From NCBI RefSeq assembly GCF_028453695.1, contig NC_135773.1, positions 15,438,001 through 15,502,000 on the forward strand: a DNA stretch of 64,000 bases, read 5' to 3'. This stretch comes from Augochlora pura. Its lineage: Eukaryota > Arthropoda > Insecta > Hymenoptera > Halictidae. Every line of letters starts with the position of its first letter. The stretch's first letter is position 1. The notes under the pieces were generated by a model that ran no database searches, was not told the DNA's origin, and worked only from the letters and a program-made list of their open reading frames with translations. The position numbers and the translations under genes were made by a program. Positions 10,798 to 20,639 of this stretch are shown here, in pieces.

Positions 10798-11732
10798 TTA
10801 ACACTTTTGTCGCCGGCCGTTCTTTAAGGTTATCGGCAGATTATAAATTTTCAATCCTGCCACTCTATTTTCATGAAATTTCGAAAATATACATATGTGA
10901 ATAACCGTAAAATTTGTTTGATTTATATATTTCTTTATTTACATTTTCTCTGGTAATTACTCAGCATTTCTCTTTTAGATGATGCGAAGCAATCAATCTC
11001 CAAGATGAAATGCAACTTCGCGAGACTTGCACATTAAATTTGTTGTCCTTCTTTTGTTTTTGGAACATACATGGCAGTTTCTTCGTTTTCGTTTGCTAAC
11101 TTTGGAAATGAGTATTAGCTGGCGTTGCTTTAGCTGACAGGAAAGTCTGTCGATCGCATCATGATGGGACGCACGCGATGTAGTAGCGACCTCCGAGCCT
11201 TGCTCAGGACCAGGAGGTGTATGATCTTTTATCCACGATTCAGACACTTTCAATAAAAAATCACGAACTGGGAGATTCTTGTGTTCTGTATTGAAATGTA
11301 AACCTGTACTGAATGCATTAAATAATGCGCAATTAAAAGAGGTATATAGAAACCTTTCTTGACCATTTTACAGTTTTTATATAGGGTAGTAACTCAGAAA
11401 CTAGTCTGCCCGATCCACTCGCTTCATGTATTTATTGTAGTCCATTCCTCTTTCAGATCTTTTTATTGTGTAATTGGTTTTTCCATTGTATTCAACGAAT
11501 TCATCAAATGAGGAAATTCATTGAATTTTCCAATTTGTTCATCGTGAATAATCGCATCTTCTCTTTCATCTGCCATGATAAAAGGGCACAAGTACTTTTA
11601 AAACAATCAAAAATCTTACTGACGAGTGTAACATATTGTTACTAAAACAAAACAACAACAGATTGTCACGTCATATTGGGCGGTACCAAGCGCGTTACGC
11701 CACCGTGGTGTCGCCGGATGGCATAGTGTTAA
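10798..11732 (-). mobile_element. Internally deleted piggyBac element with TTAA flanks
   Basis: Bounded by TTAA on both sides (10798-10801 and 11729-11732). The termini, TTAACACTTTTGTCGCC and the complement TTAACACTATGCCATCC, share the first eight bases and a nearby CCGG. The interior encodes broken piggyBac transposase on the minus strand. Much of the transposase, including the DDD catalytic core, is missing, so the copy cannot move itself. It sits exactly at a TTAA in an older repeat whose unfilled relative is at 26763-27331. Confidence 0.85.
10935..11576 (-). pseudogene. piggyBac transposase remnant
   Basis: From an ATG at 11576 the minus strand opens with an acidic MADEREDAIIHDE, possibly the N-terminus. 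After a shift comes DYNKYMKRVDRAD then a stop, then FLSYY: the family's conserved Y-N-x-x-M-x-x-V-D-x-A-D-Q-x-L-x-Y-Y block, with Q turned to TAG. After further shifts come IKTVKWSRKV, FNCALFNAF and DFLLKVSESW. The tail has the cysteine-rich zinc-binding domain (RNCHVCSKNKRRTTNLMC, then HLGDCF), ending in a stop at 10935. At least one internal stop and two or more frameshifts, plus loss of the catalytic core, make it a pseudogene. Confidence 0.85.
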
Positions 11733-11965
11733 TGTTTTATTATTTATTCTAATTTGTTTTATTTGTGTGCTGTCCATGTAACAATTATTTCTTTACTGAG
11801 GTAGTTATTTTATCTAATTCAGTGTTTATCTGAAGTACAATCGCATCCACACATATGTTTGCCATGTTTTAACAATGTTCACTGTAACATCCCTTTGTGA
11901 TTGCATACACAACTTGTGGCATATAAATAATATTGAATATATTTCAACTAAAATGTTTTATTTTA

Positions 11966-12595
11966 AACTAGTATGGACATCATACAAAATATTATGTAGG
12001 AGAAAGCGACTCGCTCGATAGAGTAATGTTCAGCTGGGTATTTGTTAAACTGATTCCTAGAAAAATAAATTTATTTGCTCTGTTGTGCTATGCATCTTAA
12101 ATTATATACTCTCTCCTTGATATTTATGATTTTTGCACTATTTTTAATCGTGAAATATTCTCCAGAGACAATAGAATTATATAGCGTGGGTAGTAAACGC
12201 ACAGAACGTGTTAATGATGATGACGATGAACATTATTCATTTCCTTATGGATTACATTACAGTAATCTTTTAAATATAATCATTTTGATTTTATATTACT
12301 TCTACCGATTGTACTAAAAGCAACTGGATCAAGAGAGTTTTAAGAAAGTAAGTCTATTGTTATTTATTTATTTTTCGCAATATTTCAACTTTAATTTAAA
12401 AATCCTTTCTTCTTAATCACCATGACCACTCTCCATGACCAATATAATTATATTAACAAAATTAGTAGAAATGTAAATTCTGCGATTCCCGAGTTTTCCT
12501 GCGCAATGTAAGCTGTGTCTTTTTCGAATTAAATAAATAAATTTATCGACACTCGCTGCAACATTCTACTGAAAGCGAATCGACTAAAAGAGTTC
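11966..12595. other. AT-rich spacer with one solo TTAA end
   Basis: No gene. The frame 12075-12317 starts L/I/F-rich and could suggest a signal anchor, but it runs into an acidic DDDDE simple repeat and has no support. Around 12205-12216 the phrase CAGAACGTGTTAA resembles a right end of the TTAACACGTT element family without a partner. Confidence 0.35.
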
Positions 12596-12599
12596 GAAC

Positions 12600-13065
12600 A
12601 AAAAACTGCTCCCGTTGACATAAACCAGTTTCCGGTTCTACGGGCGACATCGTTACCGGTCTCGGTTCGTCTCGGTTCTAATTAAATATTACGCAACGAA
12701 ACGATCGGATCGGTAAGAGACGCGAGCCATCCCGCGGGTCCCGGATGGCACCTTGAACATTTAAGTACAGTTTACGGGCCTTGTTAATTTGCGGTTTGCC
12801 GATTGTTCCGTGACCAACATTGTCTCCTTGAGCGGCACCGCTGGCCTTCGCAGAGATTGCAACGCGTCCAACACCGTGGATTATGATTTAATTGCAGGTA
12901 CTCGGAAGACAATCTACATTAATGGGCCGAAATGAGGCTGGCCTGATGGCGTTGCGTCGTTCTGGATACCATTCGGCTCTGCTGCAGGCGTTTCAATCGC
13001 GATTTCATCTTTCGAGCGAATTTTTCATACGTTCCGCGTCATCCTGCGGCTTATCGTCTTTCGAA
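12600..13065. promoter_or_regulatory. GC-rich island 6
   Basis: GC-richer, non-repetitive block with CCGGT and TAATTAAAT phrases. A CAG|GTACTC junction at about 12897 could be a splice acceptor, but it lacks a good pyrimidine tract. Possible conserved non-coding DNA. Confidence 0.25.
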
Positions 13066-13148
13066 ATATACAAGGCATTTTGTTTTTTAGGGTACGCTTT
13101 AAATAAGAATTCTATTAACTTTGAATACAGAAAGTTGTGTTCATTCTT

Positions 13149-13213
13149 TTAACAAAGGACAGGGTGATGAAGAGGGTGACACTAATTTCTGACCAATTTT
13201 GAAAATTCATTTT
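13149..13213 (+). repeat. Truncated tandem copy of the neighbouring MITE
   Basis: From TTAA at 13149 the sequence includes GACACTAATTTCTGACC and AATTTTGAAAATTCATTT. The same order occurs at 13362-13398 inside the MITE at 13327-13470, about 187 bp away. Probably a partial, older insertion of the same family. Confidence 0.5.
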
Positions 13214-13326
13214 CATTGCAATATAGTTGAAATATATGCAAAGTGAATTTGACTAGATTGTTTCGGATGCGAGACATGGAAATTTGGAGTTATAGTATAA
13301 ATATTGCTTGAGGTTTCTTTTATTTT

Positions 13327-13470
13327 TTGAACACGTTGAGTGCTGCGTCAGTCAAATATGGAGGACACTATTTCGTGACCAATTTTGAAAATTCATTTCT
13401 CATCAATCATAAATATTAATTTTCTAGTTTCGCTATGTTAGTGGCTGATTATCAGCGCCGAACGTGTTAA
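13327..13470. mobile_element. TTAA-type MITE of the AACACGTT family (144 bp)
   Basis: The left end TTGAACACGTTGAGTGCTG and the complement of the right end, TTAACACGTTCGGCGCTG, are inverted repeats with few mismatches. The right side is TTAA (13467-13470); the left has TTGA. The ends match those at 47.2-47.6 and 52.5-52.8 kb. Confidence 0.65.
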
Positions 13471-14335
13471 TAACTCCGAATATCCCCAAATAAATAAGTA
13501 AATAACTAAATAAATATAAAACTAAATATTGCGTAGACGTAATCGCTAATGTATAAATTTACTAACTATTTTAATAGTTCAACTTCTTTGTTTTATGTGA
13601 TCAAGGTTTTCCCGTTGAAATTGCAAAGTAAATAAATAAATGTAGAAATAAAAATGGTATAGACGTCATCGCTACCATGGATTGCTACATTTAGGAAAAA
13701 TGAGCAGGTGCAATTTTTAACAGCAGAGAGATTAATTGCACGAATTTAATAGACACTGAAAATATTGAGAAATTATCTAGGAAGAATTTGCTGGAAATAT
13801 TACGGCAACATAGAAGTTAAAAATCAGCATAAATATATTATTGTTACATTTGCGAGCTAATAAGAAAATAGTTGCTTTCAGTGCTCTGTGAAACTAGTGT
13901 TAATTATTGCAGATTACCAAATATTAAATAACGGATCATTATGCAAAATAAAAATGGTTTTACTTAATCGTAATAAATATGAATCAGTTAAAAATGTGTT
14001 TACTTGCTTCAATAATTCTGATAAGTTGAAAATAATGTAACAGTCTTCTCAAATTTTTCAAATGACCTTGCAGTGTTATATCTAACCTATTCTATTTTGA
14101 CCTGAATCCATGAAATCTGCAATTTAATAATTGTAATTAATTTATTCTACTAATTTATCCTACCGACTAATTTACTCTACTAATTTATTCCACTGACTAT
14201 TTTTATCTACTAATTTATTTTACTAGCAAATTTATTCCACCAAATATTAATTGGCCAATAATTACGACCACTTTGCAATTACTTTTTAAAATTGAAAAAT
14301 TAGTAGGAAAATAATCGATTTCAATCGAATTCTGT
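13471..14335. repeat. AT-rich stretch with CTACTAATTTATT repeat
   Basis: No gene. Between 14140 and 14240 units of about 20 bp (CTACTAATTTATTCYACTGA) repeat four or five times. Phrases around 13470-13650 repeat TAAATAAATAAA. Confidence 0.5.
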
Positions 14336-14339
14336 CGTC

Positions 14340-15115
14340 TTCCGCTTTCACCCAATACGTTCCCCAGATTCGTATCTCGCTTCAGAATAGGAGCGAGCAG
14401 CTTCGAGAAATCTAATCGGCGGAAAACGGATCCGAACCGTGGAAGAATCGCAGTTTCGAAAAAAAAAAAGAATAAGCAGTTGCGCGTTTGTTTCCGCGTT
14501 TCGTCGTCCTTTGCGAAACGGAGGCCACGGCGCCGTGGAATCCGCGTAAGACACATTGAGGAACGAGAAGAAATTCCTTTCCCCTTGTACCCGGAAACCG
14601 GTCGACGGAGTTCCCAACAGAGGCGGTATCAGTGATCTTCCCGTGGAATTCTCGTTTGTCAGACGTCAGCCGGCTAGCCGACTGACCATGACGATCACCG
14701 GCACGGGGGCCGGGAGAGCCAGAGCCACCACCGAGGGAACGACCGATCGGAAATCCGTACGTTTTGTACGACCGATCGGCCTATCAGCCCCTATTAATCC
14801 GCCTTGCGAGCTGCCTTCGATAATATCGGGAGCGGGGCGGCACTGCGATCGACTCTGGCCATCGAGGTCCGAGGAAAATCGATTCCTCCTGTCGCCAGAC
14901 ACCCCGCGAACCTTTCTCCCGCGACCGCCCCTCTCTCCTCGCTGCTATTCCTGCCGGCGACCATACCGAACACCGAATCTCTGTTACCAGTTTAGGTGGA
15001 CTCTTCTTCTCCTACACTCCTACCTAGAAAATTTGCGGGATTTTTGGGGGAATTTATCCGGAACGATTTGGCGGACCGATTGCTTTCAACTCGCAGGAGT
15101 GTTTTATCAACATTT
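14340..15115. promoter_or_regulatory. GC-rich island 7
   Basis: GC-rich, mostly non-repetitive block. A 195-codon frame at 14556-15143 (plus) overlaps minus frames 14215-14556, 14348-14617 and 14666-14902. None shows a domain, and the plus frame ends in AT-rich DNA. I regard them as non-coding. Candidate regulatory DNA. Confidence 0.25.
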
Positions 15116-15270
15116 TTATGCAATCCACCTTTTCCTAACTTAACCTCTTGCGGGTACTATTCACTTCATAGTTACAAGGACGAGCAATTTTTCTACTATA
15201 ATAATTTCTTACAAGAGAAAGGAGAAATTTGTATTGTGTTTACCTAGATTTGTCTAAATAATTAAATATC

Positions 15271-15374
15271 GATGACAAGAGGATAAAATTTTATTTAACA
15301 TTTGTATTTAACAAAATGTTAATAGAAATCTCTATCACAAGCCAGACGCGCCAAAGTACGGCAAAGGGGTTAGT
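15271..15374. mobile_element. Partial TTAA-type MITE, family B right half
   Basis: TATCGATGACAAGAGGATA through TATCACAAGCC to GGCAAAGGGGTTA parallels the right half of the element at 45213-45422. The final base of TTAA is changed (GTTAG). The left half is missing or unrecognisable. Confidence 0.5.
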
Positions 15375-16173
15375 ATGGCTCTTGTTTGGCATATTATTTA
15401 TTATTATTTTCTCAATTATCGGCGGGACGCTCTTTGCTTCATACAGAAAAGAACAATTATGTATGTATACAATACAGATAAATATAGGTATTTAATGTCA
15501 GCCCTTTGCACTTGAGTGGCACCACTAATATTGTTATATCGTGTTCCGTGATTATTTTTATATTATCAAAGTTTAGATAAAAAAAAATTTTGAAACTATT
15601 GTTTGAGTCACAAAACTCGATTTGATATGCATAAGATGCACTTTATCGTATAAAATGAAGTTGTTGTAAATCAGAAAAATGATTTTAGATTTACAGTCAA
15701 TGTGGCTTTGAATCTTAGTAACAAGAAGGATGAAAATTGTATTCAATAAATTACGGTAAATGTATTGATGCAAAAGGAATAAATAACGGAATAGAAAACA
15801 GTATTAATAGTGAAGTAAATATCTTATTATTTATTTATTTTTTTAATATATACGCGAAGTTAAGCATTACTTATTAAATTCCCAAACGAAGGGAACAAGT
15901 ATAAAAAATACAGAGATTTGAAATAATAAGACAACAGCAATTCTTCAAGTTGGTATAATAAAAATCACCACGAACTATAATAACATAATATAGTATTATA
16001 AATATTTTTCACAATCATTATGACTGCAATTTTTTTAGTTATTCTGATAAATCTCCGCGGATCACAATAACCTAATATAATATAAATATCTTACTTTTAT
16101 CAATCATTATAAAACAGCTGGTTTTAATCACTTCTTAAATCTAGTATTACAGTAGCTTGAAAAAGAAACAATA
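15375..16173. other. AT-rich spacer
   Basis: No gene. Near 15502 the phrase CAGCCCTTTGCACTTGAG could be a worn TTAA-element end. The minus frame 15573-15773 is L/I/F-rich and AT-driven. Confidence 0.4.
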
Positions 16174-16175
16174 TA

Positions 16176-16368
16176 CTGTAAATTCTCTCCAATTGTTTTG
16201 CAAACAATTATGGACAGTTTGGAAAGAGGAGCCCCGCGGTTTGCTTTTACAGTCGCCGATTACCAATAACTATAAAAACGAGCTGCGAAATTGGTATAAT
16301 CGTATCTCCTCTTCCCAAATTGTCCATTTTTGTTCACAAGCAAAGGAACAATTAGAGAGAATTTACAG
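16176..16368. mobile_element. TA-flanked MITE with about 60-bp inverted repeats
   Basis: Starts CTGTAAATTCTCTCCAATTG and ends in the near-complement (CAATTAGAGAGAATTTACAG). The inverted match continues, with small gaps, through ATGGACAGTTTGGAAAGAGG to about 60 bp. TA dinucleotides at 16174-16175 and 16369-16370 flank it. Almost the whole 193 bp can fold back. The TA target suggests mobilisation by a Tc1/mariner-type transposase. The frame 16157-16534 crosses it and is not a gene. Confidence 0.85.
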
Positions 16369-16439
16369 TAATTTCATTCGAATTGGTCTATTTGCATTAG
16401 ATCTCCTATCAGCGATAGAAATTCAACCCTTCGTTTCTG

Positions 16440-16785
16440 AATTATCATCGAACAGTCTACGCGAACGGAGCGTTTGCGAGCGAGTCTGCAGCGATTCGTT
16501 TGGAAAACAGCGTGCTTATCGTGTCACAGGTTAGAACGACCAACCCTGAACAATTGTCAGGCGGTGGTGTAACAATGGAAATTTTGCGTCGCGCGAGTGA
16601 AAGCGACCGGTTTTCGACCTTCTTCATCGATTTCTCGTGCCGGATGCGCATTTGCATAGGCGAGCTTTCGTTCCACGCTTTCGTCGACCGTTTTCCTCGC
16701 CCGGCGCTTTTCCTCTTGCGCAACCGAGGCTGTTGAAACACTTAACTTCCGACGTTACTCTTCTTTAAATATTTCGTTGGATTAA
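16440..16785. promoter_or_regulatory. GC-rich island 8
   Basis: Short GC-richer block. Frames 16457-16741 (minus) and 16500-16736 (plus) overlap and have no domain. Regulatory role only possible. Confidence 0.2.
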
Positions 16786-17526
16786 TTGCGCGGTCGTGTT
16801 TTCAATTGAACGTGACAAAGCTTGTATACGGAGAACAATAATGGCAATCGGCCACGAATCGAAACTGTTTTAGACGAATTCGCTTTCATAATTATTTGTA
16901 AGCTTACAATTTCATCGTCATTATTAAACTGAGGATTTTATGGATTTATGAAAAAATTGGGCAGCTGTAATTTGATATAGTAAAATTATTACAAGAATTT
17001 AACGATATCGATGTTTTATATTTAATCTAGCAACGTGATTACGCAATGGATAAACTTGATGTTTAAGTTGTACTTCTTTCATTCGAGGCAGACAATTTTT
17101 ATCTTGCTCAGAAATTCGCAGTCTGGTTATTATTTGTCCGCATGTTTTCTTTATTTCGCAACGTTTTAGATTCAATTTAAAAATCCTTTCCTTTTGACAC
17201 CCTCTCTGGTCATCGCAATATTTTAATAAAATTACATAATCCACACAAACTATTTTAGAAATAATTCACTGTATATATTGTATTTGTAATTTAAATGCTA
17301 CTTTGTCCATATAATTAATAAATATTAACAACAAACTCAACATCTTCGTCGTATGAAATATTTGAAGGTTTGACTTCGTTCTCGTTATTAACGTAAGTTT
17401 TTTACGGATGATTTCTTCTCATTATTTTCTTCTACTATTTCATGAAAAATAACTTTGTTGATATTCGTATCGTACAAATACTGTTATCATTTACCACGTA
17501 AATAATTGCCGCGTAAATACTGTTAT
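16786..17526. other. AT-rich spacer
   Basis: Nothing recognised. The minus frame 16999-17244 has a C- and K-rich peptide but no domain I know. Confidence 0.4.
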
Positions 17527-17698
17527 TAGGTCTACAACTAAATTCTCGCTGTTTGCCTATAGATAGCTCCAGCAAAAAGTGCTGGTCGATTTAGACATAA
17601 CCAAAACGTCATGAACCAAGCTTAGACATCTGACAAACAACCCCCGTTAACGCGTTAGTGAATTTGTTTTGGCGTCATACACTTTTGATTGTGTGAAG

Positions 17699-18284
17699 AT
17701 GCCTGGTTTTGTGCCAAATAATCGTCATTTGCGGGAAGTGTTGATTTTCTTATTTCATTCGAAGAAAACGGCGGCTGAAGCGCATCGAGAGCTCCACAAA
17801 TTTTACGGAGATGCTGCTCTAAGTGAAACGACGTGCCGTGATTGGTTCCGTCGCTTCAGAAACGGCGATTTCAATGTTGACGATCGCCCGCGTAAAGGAA
17901 GGCCAAAAACGTTCGAAGACGCTGAATTGGTGGCATTGATTGAGGAGGATCCGTGTCAAACGCAAGAACAACTTGCTTCAGTATTAGGAGTTACCCAGCA
18001 AGCCATTTGCAAGCGACTGCACGCGTTGGGAATGATTCAAAAGCAAGGTACTTGGGTTCCTTATGATTTGAAGCCAGGGGACGACGCATGACGGCGCTCG
18101 GCCTCATGTTGCCAAACCCGTTAAAACCTACGTGGAAACGCTCAAATGGGAAGTCCTACCCCACCCGCCATATTCCCCAGACATTGCGCCTCAAAAGATG
18201 AAGACTATTATCGCAACGGTGTTCGAACTCCGCCAGAAAGATGGGCAAAGGTTGTAGCTAGCGATGGGCAATACTTTGAATGGA
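17699..18284 (+). pseudogene. Mariner transposase remnant
   Basis: The likely start is the ATG at 17699, just before PGFVPNNRHLREVLIFLF; earlier in-frame codons are outside the usual N-terminus. An intact DNA-binding region follows: FHSKKTAAEAHRELH, WFRRFRNGDF, then GRPKTFEDAELVALIEEDP and the second helix-turn-helix, QLASVLGVTQQAICKRLHAL, up to WVPYDLKPGD. About 120 codons holding the first catalytic Asp are then missing. HDGARPHVAKP (second Asp) and PHPPYSPDIAP follow, then a second gap of about 40 codons removes the third Asp. The C-terminus, PPERWAKVVASDGQYFEW, is present. Best match by eye is the mauritiana (Mos1-like) subfamily. Confidence 0.93.
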
Positions 18285-18385
18285 GTGAAATAGAGTGTAA
18301 TAGAGTAGACTGTGGTAAAGTAAAGTAGAATAGTGTGGAATACAGTCGAGTAGCGTGGAACAGAGTATAATAGAGTAGAATACCA
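18285..18385. repeat. GAGTAGAAT minisatellite inside the mariner 3' region
   Basis: Units such as TAGAGTAGAAT, GTGTGGAAT and GAGTATAAT follow each other with a basic spacing near 10 bp. They lie between the coding remnant and the right TIR, so they arose within the element or were gained by it. Confidence 0.7.
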
Positions 18386-18739
18386 TGTAGATGGTATGTA
18401 GACTTTTAATGAGTCATTCGTAACAATTTTTTCACAATAAAGTTGCGTTTTCATAAAAAAAAACATCGAGAACTTAGTTGTAGACCTAATAGAATTTACA
18501 AGCGTAAATATTATAATTTACCGCATGAACAGTGTCATAATTTCCCGCGTAAAGTGTTACAATTTACCGCGTAACAAACTAAATTGATCGACGCGTGTAC
18601 ATCTCATTTTCCCTGAGAAAATTCCTGGCGGACATAATGGCTGATATGTCTTGAAAATGGTCGATTGTCAAGCGAGCATAGTGCTCTGGCCACGAACCAT
18701 ATTACAGTGGTAGACAAAGCGTCGTTAAAAAGGCCAGCG

Positions 18740-19140
18740 AAAAAAAAAAACTTGTACAAACTGAGCTAAACGCTGCACAATGCGTAGAATGATCGCGACC
18801 GTCGAGAGCATCCTAATTCCACAAAAGAAGCCTGCGATTTCGAGAAACGGCGAAACGACGAAACGGCGAAACGGCGGCATTGTGCGGGTCGCGGTAAATC
18901 GCATCTCGCGTATGTGCACCTGCGCACAAAGAGTCGGCCGAGGCTCGCGTCGCCTAACTGGAAAGAGGAGAGGAGAAGAGAGTCGCTCGTGGGTGGCATG
19001 GACCGTTCGAGCGTGTGCATTGTGAATGCGAACGGGCTCCGATGCAGGCCGCATGAAAGCGCGCATCTAGGATCCCGAGGAAACAGGTTACAGTCGGCGT
19101 GGCGCTGCGCACAGTGGGTCGTTCGAACGACCGTATAAAA
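18740..19140. promoter_or_regulatory. GC-rich island 9
   Basis: CpG-rich block with GGCGAAACGAC-type short repeats near 18846-18876. Frames on both strands (18725-19066, 18766-19152 minus; 18780-19025 plus) overlap and have no domain. Confidence 0.25.
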
Positions 19141-19632
19141 CAAAAATCCCAACTACCGAGTTAATCGATTTTCGATCAAAGTGCCTGAATAATTTGTCAA
19201 CTAATGTACGAAGATACATCGGTTCACAGTGACAATGGCCGATCGGTTCGGCCGAGGACGATAAAAAATAAGCAAGGATAAAGGGTGCAAAATAAACAAA
19301 CATATTTCTTTCAACTGAAAATCGTTATGTCAATCAACGTACTCGGTAATTATAATTTAATACATAATGAAGGAGCAACGAAACAATAGAAACAGCCGAT
19401 GAGAATTAAGTCCCCCTCGATATTATCGAAATATCACGCTGTGCGCCGGCGCAGTGGAACTTAAACGAAGTTTAAGTGGACTTAAATGGAATTTAAATGG
19501 ACTTGAATGGAATTTAAATGAAGTAATATTTTTTTCTAGCAAATCGTTGCTAACAAGTAGACCGCGGATTTCATGCATTTATGATAAAATTGGGTGGATG
19601 TAATTTAGAATAGTGGAAAGATTGAAAGAATT
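19141..19632. other. Spacer with TTTAAATGGA short repeat
   Basis: No gene. At 19460-19520 the phrase GGACTTAAATGGAATTTAAA repeats two or three times. Confidence 0.4.
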
Positions 19633-19862
19633 TTAACCCTTAAACAACCGCTCGTGTTTCAATGAATAAAGGAACTTGCTTTCGAAAATATTATACCTTA
19701 TGGAATTATTAAACCTATTTTAAAAACTACCTTTATAATACATTAATCAGAAGATTAGTAAAGCATGTGGATTTTTAATTTTCTATAAGTATTTCCAAAT
19801 GAGAGAATTACTGATCTTAAAGCAAGTATACGAGCAATAATAGTCGGTCATTTAAGTGTTAA
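19633..19862. mobile_element. TTAA-type MITE (230 bp)
   Basis: The left end TTAACCCTTAAACAACCG and the complement of the right end, TTAACACTTAAATGACCG, are inverted repeats with three mismatches, and TTAA bounds both sides. The size matches the element at 44013-44242, which has related ends. Confidence 0.75.
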
Positions 19863-20249
19863 AGTCATCATGTTTCGTTTTTAATTACTCAAAGTGATCG
19901 TAAAAAGGATTAACTCACTATTTAGTTTCGATTTCTTGCAACTAATGCAGCCAATTTTTATTTTGCACAAAAATTCTCAAGCGACGAAGTAATTACTCAA
20001 TAATATGGAAAACATTGACAACTTATTAAAAATAGGATCCACGTAATAATTATTTGATGTGGAACAAGTGACGCACAAACGAATCGAAATTTTTATAGCA
20101 GTCAAATTTGTATGCATTTGCATTATACCTGTTGCGAATTATAACGTCCATTTCTCTCTGTCTTCTTATGATACGATCATTTATTAAAGAATTAGGTTAT
20201 CGTACAAAATTTAGACAATCAATTTTCGTCGACGATATCCAAGAAACTA

Positions 20250-20612
20250 CCGGGTGCTTCAAAAGTCACTCCATGGCAATTAAAACGTTCCCGAGATCAT
20301 TTGAAGCAACTTTTTCCTCAGCGCAAATGCAATCCGTGGCTTTGTTCGCGAGTTATTAACGAAAAACTGTGATCAATGAGAGGCGAGCTCGATCGACGCG
20401 AGGCAACCGCGCCGACAAGCGGACGAAACACGGTTCCACTCGTTGGCTCCGTTGCTTTGCGCCAGCCGATCTCGCCTCTCATTGGTCAGCGTTTTTCTTT
20501 AATAACTCGTTAACGACGTCTCGGAGCAACTTTTTGTAAAGGAAAAAGTTACTTCAAATGGCCTCAGGAGTCTCTCATTTCTCAATTGCGAGTGATTTTT
20601 GGAATGTTAGGA
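20250..20612. mobile_element. Foldback element with about 140-bp arms
   Basis: The left arm (about 20255-20396) and the complement of the right arm (about 20462-20607) share CAAAAxTCACTC, ATTTGAAGxAACTTTTTCCT, GAGTTATTAA and CAATGAGAGGCGAG in order. A GC-rich centre of about 65 bp separates them. The transcript or single strand could form one long hairpin. The target duplication is not obvious. Confidence 0.75.
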
Positions 20613-20639
20613 TTCATTGTGTACCGGCATAGTTGTAAC

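Larger units (their letters stand above)
10690..11965 (+). mobile_element. Older TTAA-type element split by a piggyBac insertion
   Basis: Bases about 10694-10797 and 11733-11960 match, in order, the complement of 27331-26878: shared phrases include CATTGTAAAATGGAGAA, AACAATTATTTCTTTAC and GCATACACAACTTGTGGCAT. The match is broken at TTAA by the piggyBac at 10798-11732. The outer ends of this copy are eroded. Confidence 0.75.
17529..18486 (+). mobile_element. Mariner element (DD34D, mauritiana-like), twice deleted
   Basis: Terminal inverted repeats of at least 20 bp (left GGTCTACAACTAAATTCTCG; the right complement differs at one base) are flanked by TA at 17527-17528 and 18487-18488. The interior encodes transposase pieces in the right order but without the catalytic centre. 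Length is 958 bp against roughly 1.3 kb for an intact mariner. A GAGTAGAAT-type tandem repeat occupies 18285-18385 between the end of the coding remnant and the right terminus. The clean TIRs mean it could still be moved by a transposase supplied elsewhere. Confidence 0.95.

Noticed and set aside
12885..12905. A second recursive-splice-like junction, TTGCAG|GTACTC
   Set aside because: The pyrimidine tract is poor (GATTATGATTTAATTG) and the donor departs from GTAAGT.
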